A stretch of 64,000 nucleotides of DNA, from contig NZ_JQNR01000005.1 in NCBI RefSeq assembly GCF_000745345.1, forward strand, positions 3,906,001 to 3,970,000, given 5' to 3'. Numbering within the stretch: the first letter of the stretch is position 1; each line of letters begins with the position of its first letter. The notes beneath the pieces were generated by a model, which saw nothing but the letters and a program-made list of their open reading frames with translations, was not told the DNA's origin and searched no databases. The position numbers and the translations under genes were made by a program. Shown one piece after another: positions 53,074 to 64,000 of the stretch. This stretch comes from Actinacidiphila yeochonensis CN732. Lineage in GTDB: Bacteria > Actinomycetota > Actinomycetes > Streptomycetales > Streptomycetaceae.

Positions 53074-54362
53074 CCACCAGCAAGACCCTGATCCGCGGTG
53101 CCCGGCTGCTGGGCGGCGAGCCCCGCGACGTCCTCGTCGACGGCGAGCGGATCGCCGAGGTCGGCACCGGCCTGACCGCCGCCGGCGCCCGCGAGGTCGA
53201 CGCCGACGGGCTGGTGCTGCTGCCCGGCCTGGTCGACCTCCACACCCACCTGCGCGAGCCCGGCCGGGAGGACTCCGAGACGGTCCTCACCGGCACCCGG
53301 GCCGCCGCCCTTGGCGGCTACACCGCCGTGCACGCCATGGCCAACACCTTCCCGGTCGCCGACACCGCCGGCGTCGTGGAGCAGGTGTGGCGGCTGGGCC
53401 GCGAGTCCGGCTACTGCGACGTCCAGCCGGTCGGCGCGGTCACCGTCGGCCTGGAGGGCAGGAAGCTCGCCGAACTGGGCGCCATGGCCGACTCCGCCGC
53501 CCAGGTCCGGGTCTTCTCCGACGACGGCAAGTGCGTGGACGACGCGGTGATCATGCGCCGCGCCCTGGAGTACGTGAAGGCGTTCGACGGCGTCGTCGCC
53601 CAGCACGCCCAGGAGCCGCGGCTCACCGAGGGCGCCCAGATGAACGAGGGCACCGTCTCCGGGGAGCTGGGCCTGACCGGCTGGCCGGCCGTCGCCGAGG
53701 AGTCGGTCATCGCCCGCGACGTGCTGCTGGCCGCGCACGTCGGCTCGCGGGTGCACATCTGCCACCTGTCCACGGCCGGCTCGGTGGAGATCGTCCGCTG
53801 GGCCAAGTCCAAGGGCTGGGCGGTGACCGCCGAGGTCACCCCGCACCACCTGCTGCTCACCGACGAACTGGTGCGCACCTACAACCCGGTCTACAAGGTC
53901 AACCCGCCGCTGCGCACCGAGGCGGACGTCCTCGCGCTGCGCGCCGCGCTCGCCGACGGCACCATCGACTGCGTGGCCACCGACCACGCCCCGCACCCCC
54001 ACGAGGACAAGGACTGCGAGTGGTCCGCGGCCGCCATGGGGATGATCGGGCTGGAGACCGCGCTGTCCGTCGTCCAGCACACCATGGTCGACACCGGCCT
54101 GCTGGACTGGGCCGGCGTCGCCGACCGGATGGCCGCCCGCCCCGCCGCCATCGGCCGGCTGGCCGGCCACGGCCGTCCGGTCGCCGAGGGCGAGCCCGCC
54201 AACCTGGTGCTGGTCGACCCGGCCTACCGTGGGACGGTCGATCCCGCGGGCTTCGCCTCCCGCAGCCGCAACACCCCCTACCAGGGGCGCGAGCTGCCCG
54301 GGAAGGTCGTCGCGACGTTCCTGCGGGGCAAGGCCACGGTCATGGACGGGAAGCTCGTATGA
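53070..54362 (+). CDS. pyrC: Dihydroorotase
   Basis: Zn-dependent amidohydrolase of 430 aa closing carbamoyl-aspartate to dihydroorotate. Metal His58 and His60 are in DLHTHLREPG. Further ligands are in AQHAQEP and HICHLST, and the catalytic Asp in CVATDHAPH. Type I (subtilis-like) DHOase by length. GTG 53070 overlaps the pyrB TGA by 4 nt; GAGGAG is 5 nt upstream. Confidence 0.96.
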   Translation: MTTSKTLIRGARLLGGEPRDVLVDGERIAEVGTGLTAAGAREVDADGLVLLPGLVDLHTHLREPGREDSETVLTGTRAAALGGYTAVHAMANTFPVADTAGVVEQVWRLGRESGYCDVQPVGAVTVGLEGRKLAELGAMADSAAQVRVFSDDGKCVDDAVIMRRALEYVKAFDGVVAQHAQEPRLTEGAQMNEGTVSGELGLTGWPAVAEESVIARDVLLAAHVGSRVHICHLSTAGSVEIVRWAKSKGWAVTAEVTPHHLLLTDELVRTYNPVYKVNPPLRTEADVLALRAALADGTIDCVATDHAPHPHEDKDCEWSAAAMGMIGLETALSVVQHTMVDTGLLDWAGVADRMAARPAAIGRLAGHGRPVAEGEPANLVLVDPAYRGTVDPAGFASRSRNTPYQGRELPGKVVATFLRGKATVMDGKLV

Positions 54363-55066
54363 CGATCTCCGCAGGGCACCCCGGGGTGCTCAGCGCGCAC
54401 CCCGCGGTCCTCGCCGCCGAGGGCGGCAAGCACTCCGCACACGTCACCCACTGGGGGGACCGGATCGGCTGGATCATCGGCCTGCTCCTGTTCGTCGCCC
54501 TGGTGTACTGGCTGATGCGGCAGGGCTGGCAGTGGCGGCGCACCCTCCAGAGCGACGTGCCCGCGCTTCCGCAGGCGCCCCAGGACCCCGGTCCCGAGCT
54601 GCTGGCCGCCGAGGGCCGCTACTTCGGCACCACCACCGCCGGGCAGTGGCTGGACCGGATCGTCGCCCACGGCCTGGGCACCCGCAGCCGGGTCGACGCG
54701 GTCCTCACCGAGCAGGGCCTGGACCTGCGGCGCACCGCGGCACCCGGGTTCTTCGTGCCCGCCGCCGCGCTGCGCGGAGCCCGCCCGGACAAGGCCATCG
54801 CCGGGAAGGTGCTGCCCGAGGGCGGCCTCCTGGTGGTCACCTGGCAGCACGGCGGCAGGCTCCTCGACACCGGCCTGCGCTTCGACGACCCCGCCGAGCA
54901 CCGCCGCTGGACCGACGAGCTCAACCGGCTGTCACCCGGCCGCGCCGACCGGCCCGGTACCCCCTCCGACCTTTCCGGCACACCCGCCGGAACCCCCGCG
55001 GGCGGCCCCGCCGCCGCACCGGCCTCCCCGGCCGGCCAGCACCACGACAAGGAAGGCGCACGATGA
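54359..55066 (+). CDS. Membrane protein with PH-like domain in the pyr operon
   Basis: A 235-aa protein with one transmembrane helix (WIIGLLLFVALVYWLM, about residues 38-53) and then a compact beta-rich domain (GRYFGTTTAGQWLDRI to TWQHGGRLLDTGLRF) resembling a bacterial PH-like fold. A Pro/Ala-rich tail follows. It overlaps pyrC (ATGA) and its TGA overlaps the carA ATG, so it is an integral member of the operon. Conserved at this spot in actinobacteria without known role; a link of pyrimidine synthesis to the membrane, where PyrD acts, is speculative. Confidence 0.82.
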   Translation: MTISAGHPGVLSAHPAVLAAEGGKHSAHVTHWGDRIGWIIGLLLFVALVYWLMRQGWQWRRTLQSDVPALPQAPQDPGPELLAAEGRYFGTTTAGQWLDRIVAHGLGTRSRVDAVLTEQGLDLRRTAAPGFFVPAAALRGARPDKAIAGKVLPEGGLLVVTWQHGGRLLDTGLRFDDPAEHRRWTDELNRLSPGRADRPGTPSDLSGTPAGTPAGGPAAAPASPAGQHHDKEGAR

Positions 55067-56185
55067 CCACCTCCGCCCGAACGGCCGAACCAGCCGTACT
55101 CGTCCTGGAGGACGGCCGCACCTTCCGCGGCCGTGCGTACGGGGCGGTGGGGCAGACCCTCGGCGAGGCCGTCTTCTCCACCGGCATGACCGGCTACCAG
55201 GAGACCCTGACCGACCCGTCCTACCACCGCCAGGTGGTGGTGATGACCGCCCCGCACGTCGGCAACACCGGCGTCAACGACGAGGACCCCGAGTCCCGCC
55301 GCATCTGGGTGGCCGGGTACGTCGTCCGCGACCCCGCCCGGGTCCCCTCCAACTGGCGGTCCCGCCGCGGCCTGGGCGAGGAGCTCGCCGACCAGGGCGT
55401 CGTCGGCATCAGCGGCATCGACACCCGCGCGCTGACCCGGCACCTGCGCGAGCGCGGCGCCATGCGGGTCGGCATCTTCTCCGGCGCCGCCCTCGCCGAG
55501 GACGCGGTGCTGCTGGACCGGGTCCGCCAGGCCCCGGAGATGTCCGGCGCCGACCTCTCCGCCGAGGTCGCCACCGCCGAGGCGTACACCGTCCCGGCGA
55601 TCGGCACCAAGCGCTTCACCGTCGCCGCCCTGGACCTGGGCATCAAGGGCATGACCCCGCACCGGATGGCCGAGCGCGGCATCGAGGTGCACGTGCTGCC
55701 CGCCACCGCCACCGCCGAGGACGTCTACGCCGTCCAGCCCGACGGGGTGTTCCTGTCCAACGGCCCCGGCGACCCCGCCACCGCCGACCTCACCGTCATC
55801 AAGGCGGTGCTGGAGCGCGGCACCCCGCTGTTCGGCATCTGCTTCGGCAACCAGCTGCTCGGCCGGGCCCTCGGCTTCGGCACCTACAAGCTGAAGTACG
55901 GCCACCGCGGCATCAACCAGCCGGTCCAGGACCGCTCCACCGGCAAGGTGGAGGTCACCGCCCACAACCACGGCTTCGCCGTCGACGCGCCGATCGACCA
56001 GGTCAGCGACACCCCGTACGGGCGCGCCGAGGTCAGCCACGTCTGTCTCAACGACAACGTGGTGGAGGGCCTGCGCCTGTTGGACCGCCCCGCGTTCAGC
56101 GTCCAATACCACCCCGAGGCAGCGGCCGGCCCGCACGACGCCGCCTACCTGTTCGACCGCTTCGTTTCCCTGATGGAGGGCGAGC

Positions 56186-56193
<8 letters not shown>
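55063..56193 (+). CDS. carA: Carbamoyl phosphate synthase small subunit
   Basis: Glutaminase subunit of 376 aa supplying ammonia to CarB. The nucleophile is Cys260 in GICFGNQLLG, with His and Glu in QYHPEAAAG. The usual GICLGHQ form has His where Asn263 stands, but GICFGNQ is the form I know from actinobacteria, so it should be active. ATG 55063 overlaps the upstream TGA by 4 nt. carB overlaps its end by 8 nt. Confidence 0.96.
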
Positions 56194-59497
<3,304 letters not shown>

Positions 59498-59645
59498 TCG
59501 GGTCCCCCGCGCCGGCCCCGCCCCCGGGCCGGCGCGGGGACAGCCCGGGCCCCGGCCCGCTCCCGCCGCCGCCACTTTCCCCCGCGCTCCGCCCGGCCCG
59601 CGCCCCGCGCCGGGCCCGCCGCGCGGCACCCACGAAAGCGACCGC

Positions 59646-60745
<1,100 letters not shown>

Positions 60746-60749
<4 letters not shown>

Positions 60750-61697
60750 CCGCCACCCCGGCTTCCCCCGCGGGCTCCCCCAGGACGCCTCCGCCGCGAC
60801 CCGGCCCGAGCCCTTCGGCGCCCGCCTCCAGCGCGTCATGGACGCCCGCGGCCGGCTGTGCGTCGGCATCGACCCGCACGCCTCCCTGCTCGCCGCCTGG
60901 GGGCTGGACGACGACGTCGCCGGCCTGGACCGGTTCGCCATGACGGTGGTGGACGCGCTGGGCGAGCACGCCGCCGTCCTCAAGCCGCAGTCGGCGTTCT
61001 TCGAGCGCTTCGGCTCGCGCGGCACCGCCGTGCTGGAGCGGGCCACCGCCCGCGCCCGGGAGGCCGGCGCGCTGGTGCTCACCGACGCCAAGCGCGGCGA
61101 CATCGGCTCCACCATGGCCGCCTACGCCGCCACCTACCTCGACCCGGCCTCGCCGCTGTTCACCGACGCGGTGACGGTCAGCCCCTACCTGGGCTTCGAG
61201 TCGCTGCGCCCGGCGCTCGACATGGCCCGGGCGGCCGGCGCCGGCGTCTTCGTACTGGCGCTGACCTCGAACCCGGAGGGCGCCCAGGTGCAGCGGGCCA
61301 GCGGCGCCGACGGCCGCTCGGTGGCGCAGACGGTGCTCGACGCGATCGCCGCCGAGAACGCCCGGGACGCGGCCGCGCTCGCCGGGGGCGCCGCCGACGC
61401 GGCCCCGGTGCCCGGGACGGCGGACCGTCCATGGGCTCCGTGGGCGCCGTGGTGGGCGCGACGCTGGCCGCGGCCGACGCGGGGCTGTCCGTCGGCGGCC
61501 CGCTGCTCGCCCCGGGCATCGGCGCGCAGGGAGCCACCCCGGCGGACCTGCCGGCGCTCTTCGGCCCGGCGCTGCCGTACGTGCTGCCGAGCGTCAGCCG
61601 GGACGTGCTGCGGCACGGTCCGGACGTGGCGGGGCTGCGGAATGCGGCCCGCCGGTATGCGGAAGAGGTCGCCGAGGCGGTCAATGACCGCCGGTAA
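60746..61697 (+). pseudogene. pyrF: Orotidine 5'-phosphate decarboxylase, two frameshifts as given
   Basis: Last enzyme of UMP synthesis. The coding sequence is present end to end but in three frames. The ATG at 60746 overlaps the pyrD stop and reads MTATPASPAGSP. The conserved body (LCVGIDPHASLLAAWGL, VLTDAKRGDIGSTMAAYA, SPYLGFESLRPAL) is in the frame one base back, and the end (MGSVGAVVGATLAAADAG, GPLLAPGIGAQGATPADLP) is one base back again. Adding one C to the C5 run at 60777-60781 joins the first break as SPQDASAATRPEPFG. One base missing between 61384 and 61425, within G or C runs, joins the second. The catalytic Asp/Lys motif is intact. Either assembly errors in homopolymers or true inactivation. 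Confidence 0.85.
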
Positions 61698-61837
61698 TGC
61701 CGGGGAAAGCAGCGGAAAAAAAGGGGCCGGATTCAACAACTTGGCGCCTCGGCAGGGAAACCCGTTCCGGTATGTCCTGAATATCCCCTCGGATTGTCCT
61801 CGCGTCGATGCTGACCAGGACTTTTCCTCTGTTCTCG

Positions 61838-61866
61838 CTGACTTGGGCCGTCGGGACCGCTAGTCT
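61838..61866 (+). promoter_or_regulatory. Strong vegetative promoter of mihF
   Basis: -35 CTGACT (61838-61843), 17-bp spacer, -10 TAGTCT (61861-61866), predicted start near 61873 and a leader of about 92 nt. The region 61698-61860 is markedly more A+T-rich than its surroundings. Confidence 0.7.
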
Positions 61867-61964
61867 CCCGAGGGAACGCGCCACCAGGCGCGCCGCAGGT
61901 CGACCGGGCCATCCGGGTGATCTGCACTCCCTATCCGATTGCTCTACTCCGAGGTGACGTAGGC

Positions 61965-62288
61965 GTGGCTCTTCCGCCCCTTACCCCTGAACAGCGCGCT
62001 GCCGCGCTCCAAAAGGCCGCCGCGGCTCGCCGGGAGCGCGCCGAGGTCAAGAACCGGCTCAAGCACTCCGGCGCTTCGCTGCACGAGGTCATCAAGCAGG
62101 GCCAGGAGAACGATGTCATCGGCAAGATGAAGGTCTCCGCCCTGCTGGAGTCCCTGCCCGGTGTCGGCAAGGTCCGTGCCAAGCAGATCATGGAGCGGCT
62201 CGGCATCTCCGAGAGCCGCCGGGTCCGCGGTCTGGGCTCGAACCAGATCGCCTCCCTGGAGCGCGAGTTCGGCGGCACCGCCGCCTGA
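61965..62288 (+). CDS. mihF: Actinobacterial integration host factor (sIHF/mIHF)
   Basis: Nucleoid-associated DNA-binding protein of 107 aa that shapes the chromosome and affects sporulation in streptomycetes. ALPPLTPEQRAAALQKAAAARRERAEVK is a long helix and LLESLPGVGKVRAKQIMERLGI is the helix-two-turn-helix DNA-binding part. GTG 61965 is 7-8 nt after GAGGTGA and gives exactly the family length; the frame is open to 61917. Between the pyr operon and gmk, as usual. Confidence 0.96.
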   Translation: MALPPLTPEQRAAALQKAAAARRERAEVKNRLKHSGASLHEVIKQGQENDVIGKMKVSALLESLPGVGKVRAKQIMERLGISESRRVRGLGSNQIASLEREFGGTAA

Positions 62289-62357
62289 CTGGCCGGTTCT
62301 TCGACGCTGCTTTCCCTGGGCGAGTGATGTCGGGTCCCGCCGCTCTCGGGAACCGGG

Positions 62358-62363
62358 GATAAT
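62358..62363 (+). promoter_or_regulatory. -10 (GATAAT) of a leaderless gmk mRNA
   Basis: GATAAT is followed by 6 nt and then the ATG at 62370, so transcription should start at the start codon. Confidence 0.5.
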
Positions 62364-62369
62364 CAGTCC

Positions 62370-62996
62370 ATGAGCAGCTCTGCAGTCTCCCCGGGGGAGG
62401 CCAGCCACCTCGTCGCACAGGAGGCTTCCCCGGCCCCCCCGGACAGACGTCCGCGGCTGACCGTGCTCTCCGGCCCCTCAGGGGTCGGCAAGAGCACGGT
62501 CGTCGCCCACCTGCGCGGCCAGTACCCCGACGTATGGCTGTCGGTGTCCTGCACCACGCGCAGACCCCGCCCAGGGGAGCGGGACGGCGTCCAGTACCAC
62601 TTCGTCGACGACGACGCCTTCGACAAGCTGGTCGCCAACGGCGAACTGCTGGAGTGGGCCGAGTTCGCCGGCAACCGCTACGGCACGCCCCGCGGCGCGG
62701 TGCTCGACCGCCTCGCGGCCGGGGACCCCGTCCTGCTGGAGATCGACCTCCAGGGCGCCCGGCAGGTCCGCGAGTCCATGCCCGACGCCCGCCTGGTCTT
62801 CCTCGCCCCGCCCAGCTGGGACGAACTCGTGCGCCGGCTCACCGGCCGCGGCACCGAACCGCCCGAGGTGATCGAGCGCCGGCTGGCCGCCGCCCGGGTG
62901 GAACTCGCCGCCGAGGAGGAGTTCGACCAGACCCTTGTCAACACCTCCGTCGAGGGCGTAGCGCACGAGCTGCTAGCCTTGATGAACATCGGGTGA
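62370..62996 (+). CDS. gmk: Guanylate kinase
   Basis: Phosphorylates GMP to GDP with ATP, 208 aa. P-loop GPSGVGKST at residues 35-43, GMP site VSCTTRRPRPGERDGVQYHFV and EWAEFAGNRYGTP, and lid RLTGRGTE. The first 28 residues are a Ser/Ala/Pro extension. ATG 62370 has no ribosome site but a -10 at leaderless distance. rpoZ follows after 65 nt. Confidence 0.96.
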   Translation: MSSSAVSPGEASHLVAQEASPAPPDRRPRLTVLSGPSGVGKSTVVAHLRGQYPDVWLSVSCTTRRPRPGERDGVQYHFVDDDAFDKLVANGELLEWAEFAGNRYGTPRGAVLDRLAAGDPVLLEIDLQGARQVRESMPDARLVFLAPPSWDELVRRLTGRGTEPPEVIERRLAAARVELAAEEEFDQTLVNTSVEGVAHELLALMNIG

Positions 62997-63061
62997 TGTC
63001 GGCTGTGTCGGCCCCCCGCCCGCACCGATCACCGTCATCCACGAACAAGGGTAGGTAGAGC

Positions 63062-63337
63062 GTGTCCTCTTCCATCACCACGCCCGAGGGCATCATCAAC
63101 CCGCCGATCGACGAACTGCTTGAGGCGACCGACTCCAAGTACAGCCTGGTGATCTACGCCGCCAAGCGCGCCCGGCAGATCAACGCGTACTACTCCCAGC
63201 TCGGCGAGGGCCTGCTGGAGTACGTCGGCCCGCTGGTGGACACCCACGTCCACGAGAAGCCGCTGTCCATCGCGCTGCGGGAGATCAACGCCGGTCTGCT
63301 GACCTCCGAAGCGGTCGAGCCGCCGGCCGACCGGTAA
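63062..63337 (+). CDS. rpoZ: RNA polymerase omega subunit
   Basis: Small RNA polymerase subunit of 91 aa assisting beta-prime folding, also important for secondary metabolism and development in Streptomyces. INPPIDELLEATDSKYSLVIYAAKRARQIN is the omega core (split here by family block ends). GTG 63062 has GGTAGG 4-9 nt upstream. A 19-bp perfect hairpin closes the gmk-rpoZ unit. Confidence 0.95.
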   Translation: MSSSITTPEGIINPPIDELLEATDSKYSLVIYAAKRARQINAYYSQLGEGLLEYVGPLVDTHVHEKPLSIALREINAGLLTSEAVEPPADR

Positions 63338-63368
63338 CGCACTCCGGCGGAGCACCAGCGCTCCGCCC

Positions 63369-63411
63369 CACACCACCGGCCCGGCGGGACGACCGCCGGG
63401 CCGGTGGTGTG
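63369..63411 (+). terminator. Perfect 19-bp hairpin after rpoZ
   Basis: 63369-63387 is exactly complementary to 63393-63411, loop GACGA. No T-tract follows. It begins about 30 nt after the rpoZ stop. Confidence 0.9.
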
Positions 63412-63474
63412 TCATGGGGAGGGCGGCACCGGAGGGCCGGTCCGCCCGGCGCCGTCGGAAAGGTGGGACAGGCA

Positions 63475-64000
63475 GTGGACAGGTCAGAGGGGTCGGCCGG
63501 GCCGGGCAGGCCGCGGGTCGTGCTGGGGGTGAGCGGCGGCATCGCCGCCTACAAGGTGTGCGAGCTGCTGCGCCGGTTCACCGAGTCCGGACACGACGTG
63601 CGGGTGGTGCCGACCGAGTCGGCGCTGCGCTTCGTCGGCGAGGCGACCTGGGCCGCCCTCTCCGGCCACCCGGTGGAGACCGGCGTGTTCGACCGCGCCG
63701 ACCAGGTGCCGCACGTCCGGATCGGCCGCCAGGCCGACCTCGTCGTGGTGGCCCCCGCCACCGCCGACATGCTTGCCAAGGCCGCCCACGGCATCGCCGA
63801 CGACCTGCTCACCAACACCCTCCTCACCGCCCGCTGCCCGGTCGTCTTCGCACCCGCGATGCACACCGAGATGTGGGAGCACCCCGCCACCCGGGAGAAC
63901 ACCGCCACGCTGCGCCGCCGCGGCGCCGTCGTCATCGAGCCCGCCACCGGCCGGCTCACCGGAGCCGACACCGGCAAGGGGCGGCTGCCCGACCCCGCGG
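63475..64000 (+). CDS. coaBC: CoaBC, phosphopantothenoylcysteine decarboxylase/synthase (5' part)
   Basis: Bifunctional coenzyme A enzyme; only the N-terminal flavin decarboxylase (CoaC) half is in the window. VVLGVSGGIAAYKVCELLRR binds FMN. VVAPATADMLAKAAHGIADDLL is typical, and PAMHTEMWEHPAT stands where the CoaC motif is usually PxMNxxMW; His in place of Asn is what I recall from actinobacterial CoaBC. I use GTG 63475, 9 nt after AAGGTGG; an in-frame GTG at 63463 is possible. The gene continues past 64000. Confidence 0.93.
   Translation, partial: MDRSEGSAGPGRPRVVLGVSGGIAAYKVCELLRRFTESGHDVRVVPTESALRFVGEATWAALSGHPVETGVFDRADQVPHVRIGRQADLVVVAPATADMLAKAAHGIADDLLTNTLLTARCPVVFAPAMHTEMWEHPATRENTATLRRRGAVVIEPATGRLTGADTGKGRLPDPA

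Noticed and set aside
55837..55851. CarA glutaminase motif GICFGNQ as an inactivating change
   Set aside because: The nucleophile and the later His/Glu are intact, and this variant is what I recall as normal for actinobacterial CarA.
61698..61863. Extension of pyrF reading to the stop at 61863
   Set aside because: This tail is reached only in the frameshifted frame and reads unrelated sequence over the mihF promoter region.
63857..63880. CoaC motif with His (PAMHTEMW) as a defect
   Set aside because: I recall the same residue in other actinobacterial CoaBC proteins, so it is more likely lineage-specific.

Overview
The window is a high-GC chromosomal stretch (third codon positions almost all G/C, frequent GTG and some TTG starts) from an actinomycete of the Streptomyces type. 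The developmental regulator BldD, the actinobacterial nucleoid protein sIHF/mIHF, a Streptomyces-style pyr operon, phosphatidylinositol mannoside genes and a relA-apt-secDF-ruv block in the familiar streptomycete order all point that way. I see no tRNA or rRNA gene, no insertion sequence, no integrase and no CRISPR array. It is almost entirely core chromosome, so most value lies in regulatory sites, terminator hairpins, start choices and a few broken or divergent genes.

Layout. 1-5638: a truncated K+ channel gene, a HIT hydrolase, an unknown membrane protein and an EF-G-like GTPase. 6031-9496: pgsA, an acyltransferase and pimA (phosphatidylinositol mannoside synthesis, translationally coupled) plus a LemA-like membrane protein. 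9906-12243: pdxS-pdxT (pyridoxal phosphate synthase) and yebC. 12404-15099: ruvC-ruvA-ruvB. 15276-18852: yajC-secD-secF. 19107-22348: apt and the bifunctional (p)ppGpp gene relA. 22485-24848: two minus-strand genes (DUF349 protein, secreted cyclophilin). 25321-29595: metallo-hydrolase, hisS, VKOR, rarA. 29715-31215: a DUF2470 gene and rpsD, divergent across an iron box. 31396-34347: an accessory pair, an unknown protein and a STAND ATPase regulator that has lost its HTH. 34868-45232: DUF948 protein, small protein, alaS, ruvX, mltG, aroE, aroC, aroK, aroB, aroQ. 45435-48490: P-loop ATPase, M24 peptidase homologue, efp, nusB. 48639-51087: PLP decarboxylase homologue and bldD. 51285-61697: pyrR-pyrB-pyrC-(PH-like protein)-carA-carB-pyrD-pyrF, a complete UMP route except that pyrF is frameshifted twice as it stands. 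61965-64000: mihF, gmk, rpoZ and the 5' part of coaBC.

Regulatory content visible by eye includes a perfect BldD box in the bldD promoter, a PyrR-binding loop that could mask the pyrR Shine-Dalgarno, a DmdR/IdeR-type iron box shared by the DUF2470 gene and rpsD, a palindrome over the relA -10, direct repeats two helical turns apart before pdxS, and several promoters whose -10 sits 6-7 nt before the start codon, implying leaderless mRNAs. Many operons end in unusually long perfect hairpins without U-tracts.

I found no convincing new multi-gene system. The best leads are the accessory pair at 31396-34347, the double frameshift in pyrF, the iron box at rpsD, and the ligand-altered M24 protein next to efp.
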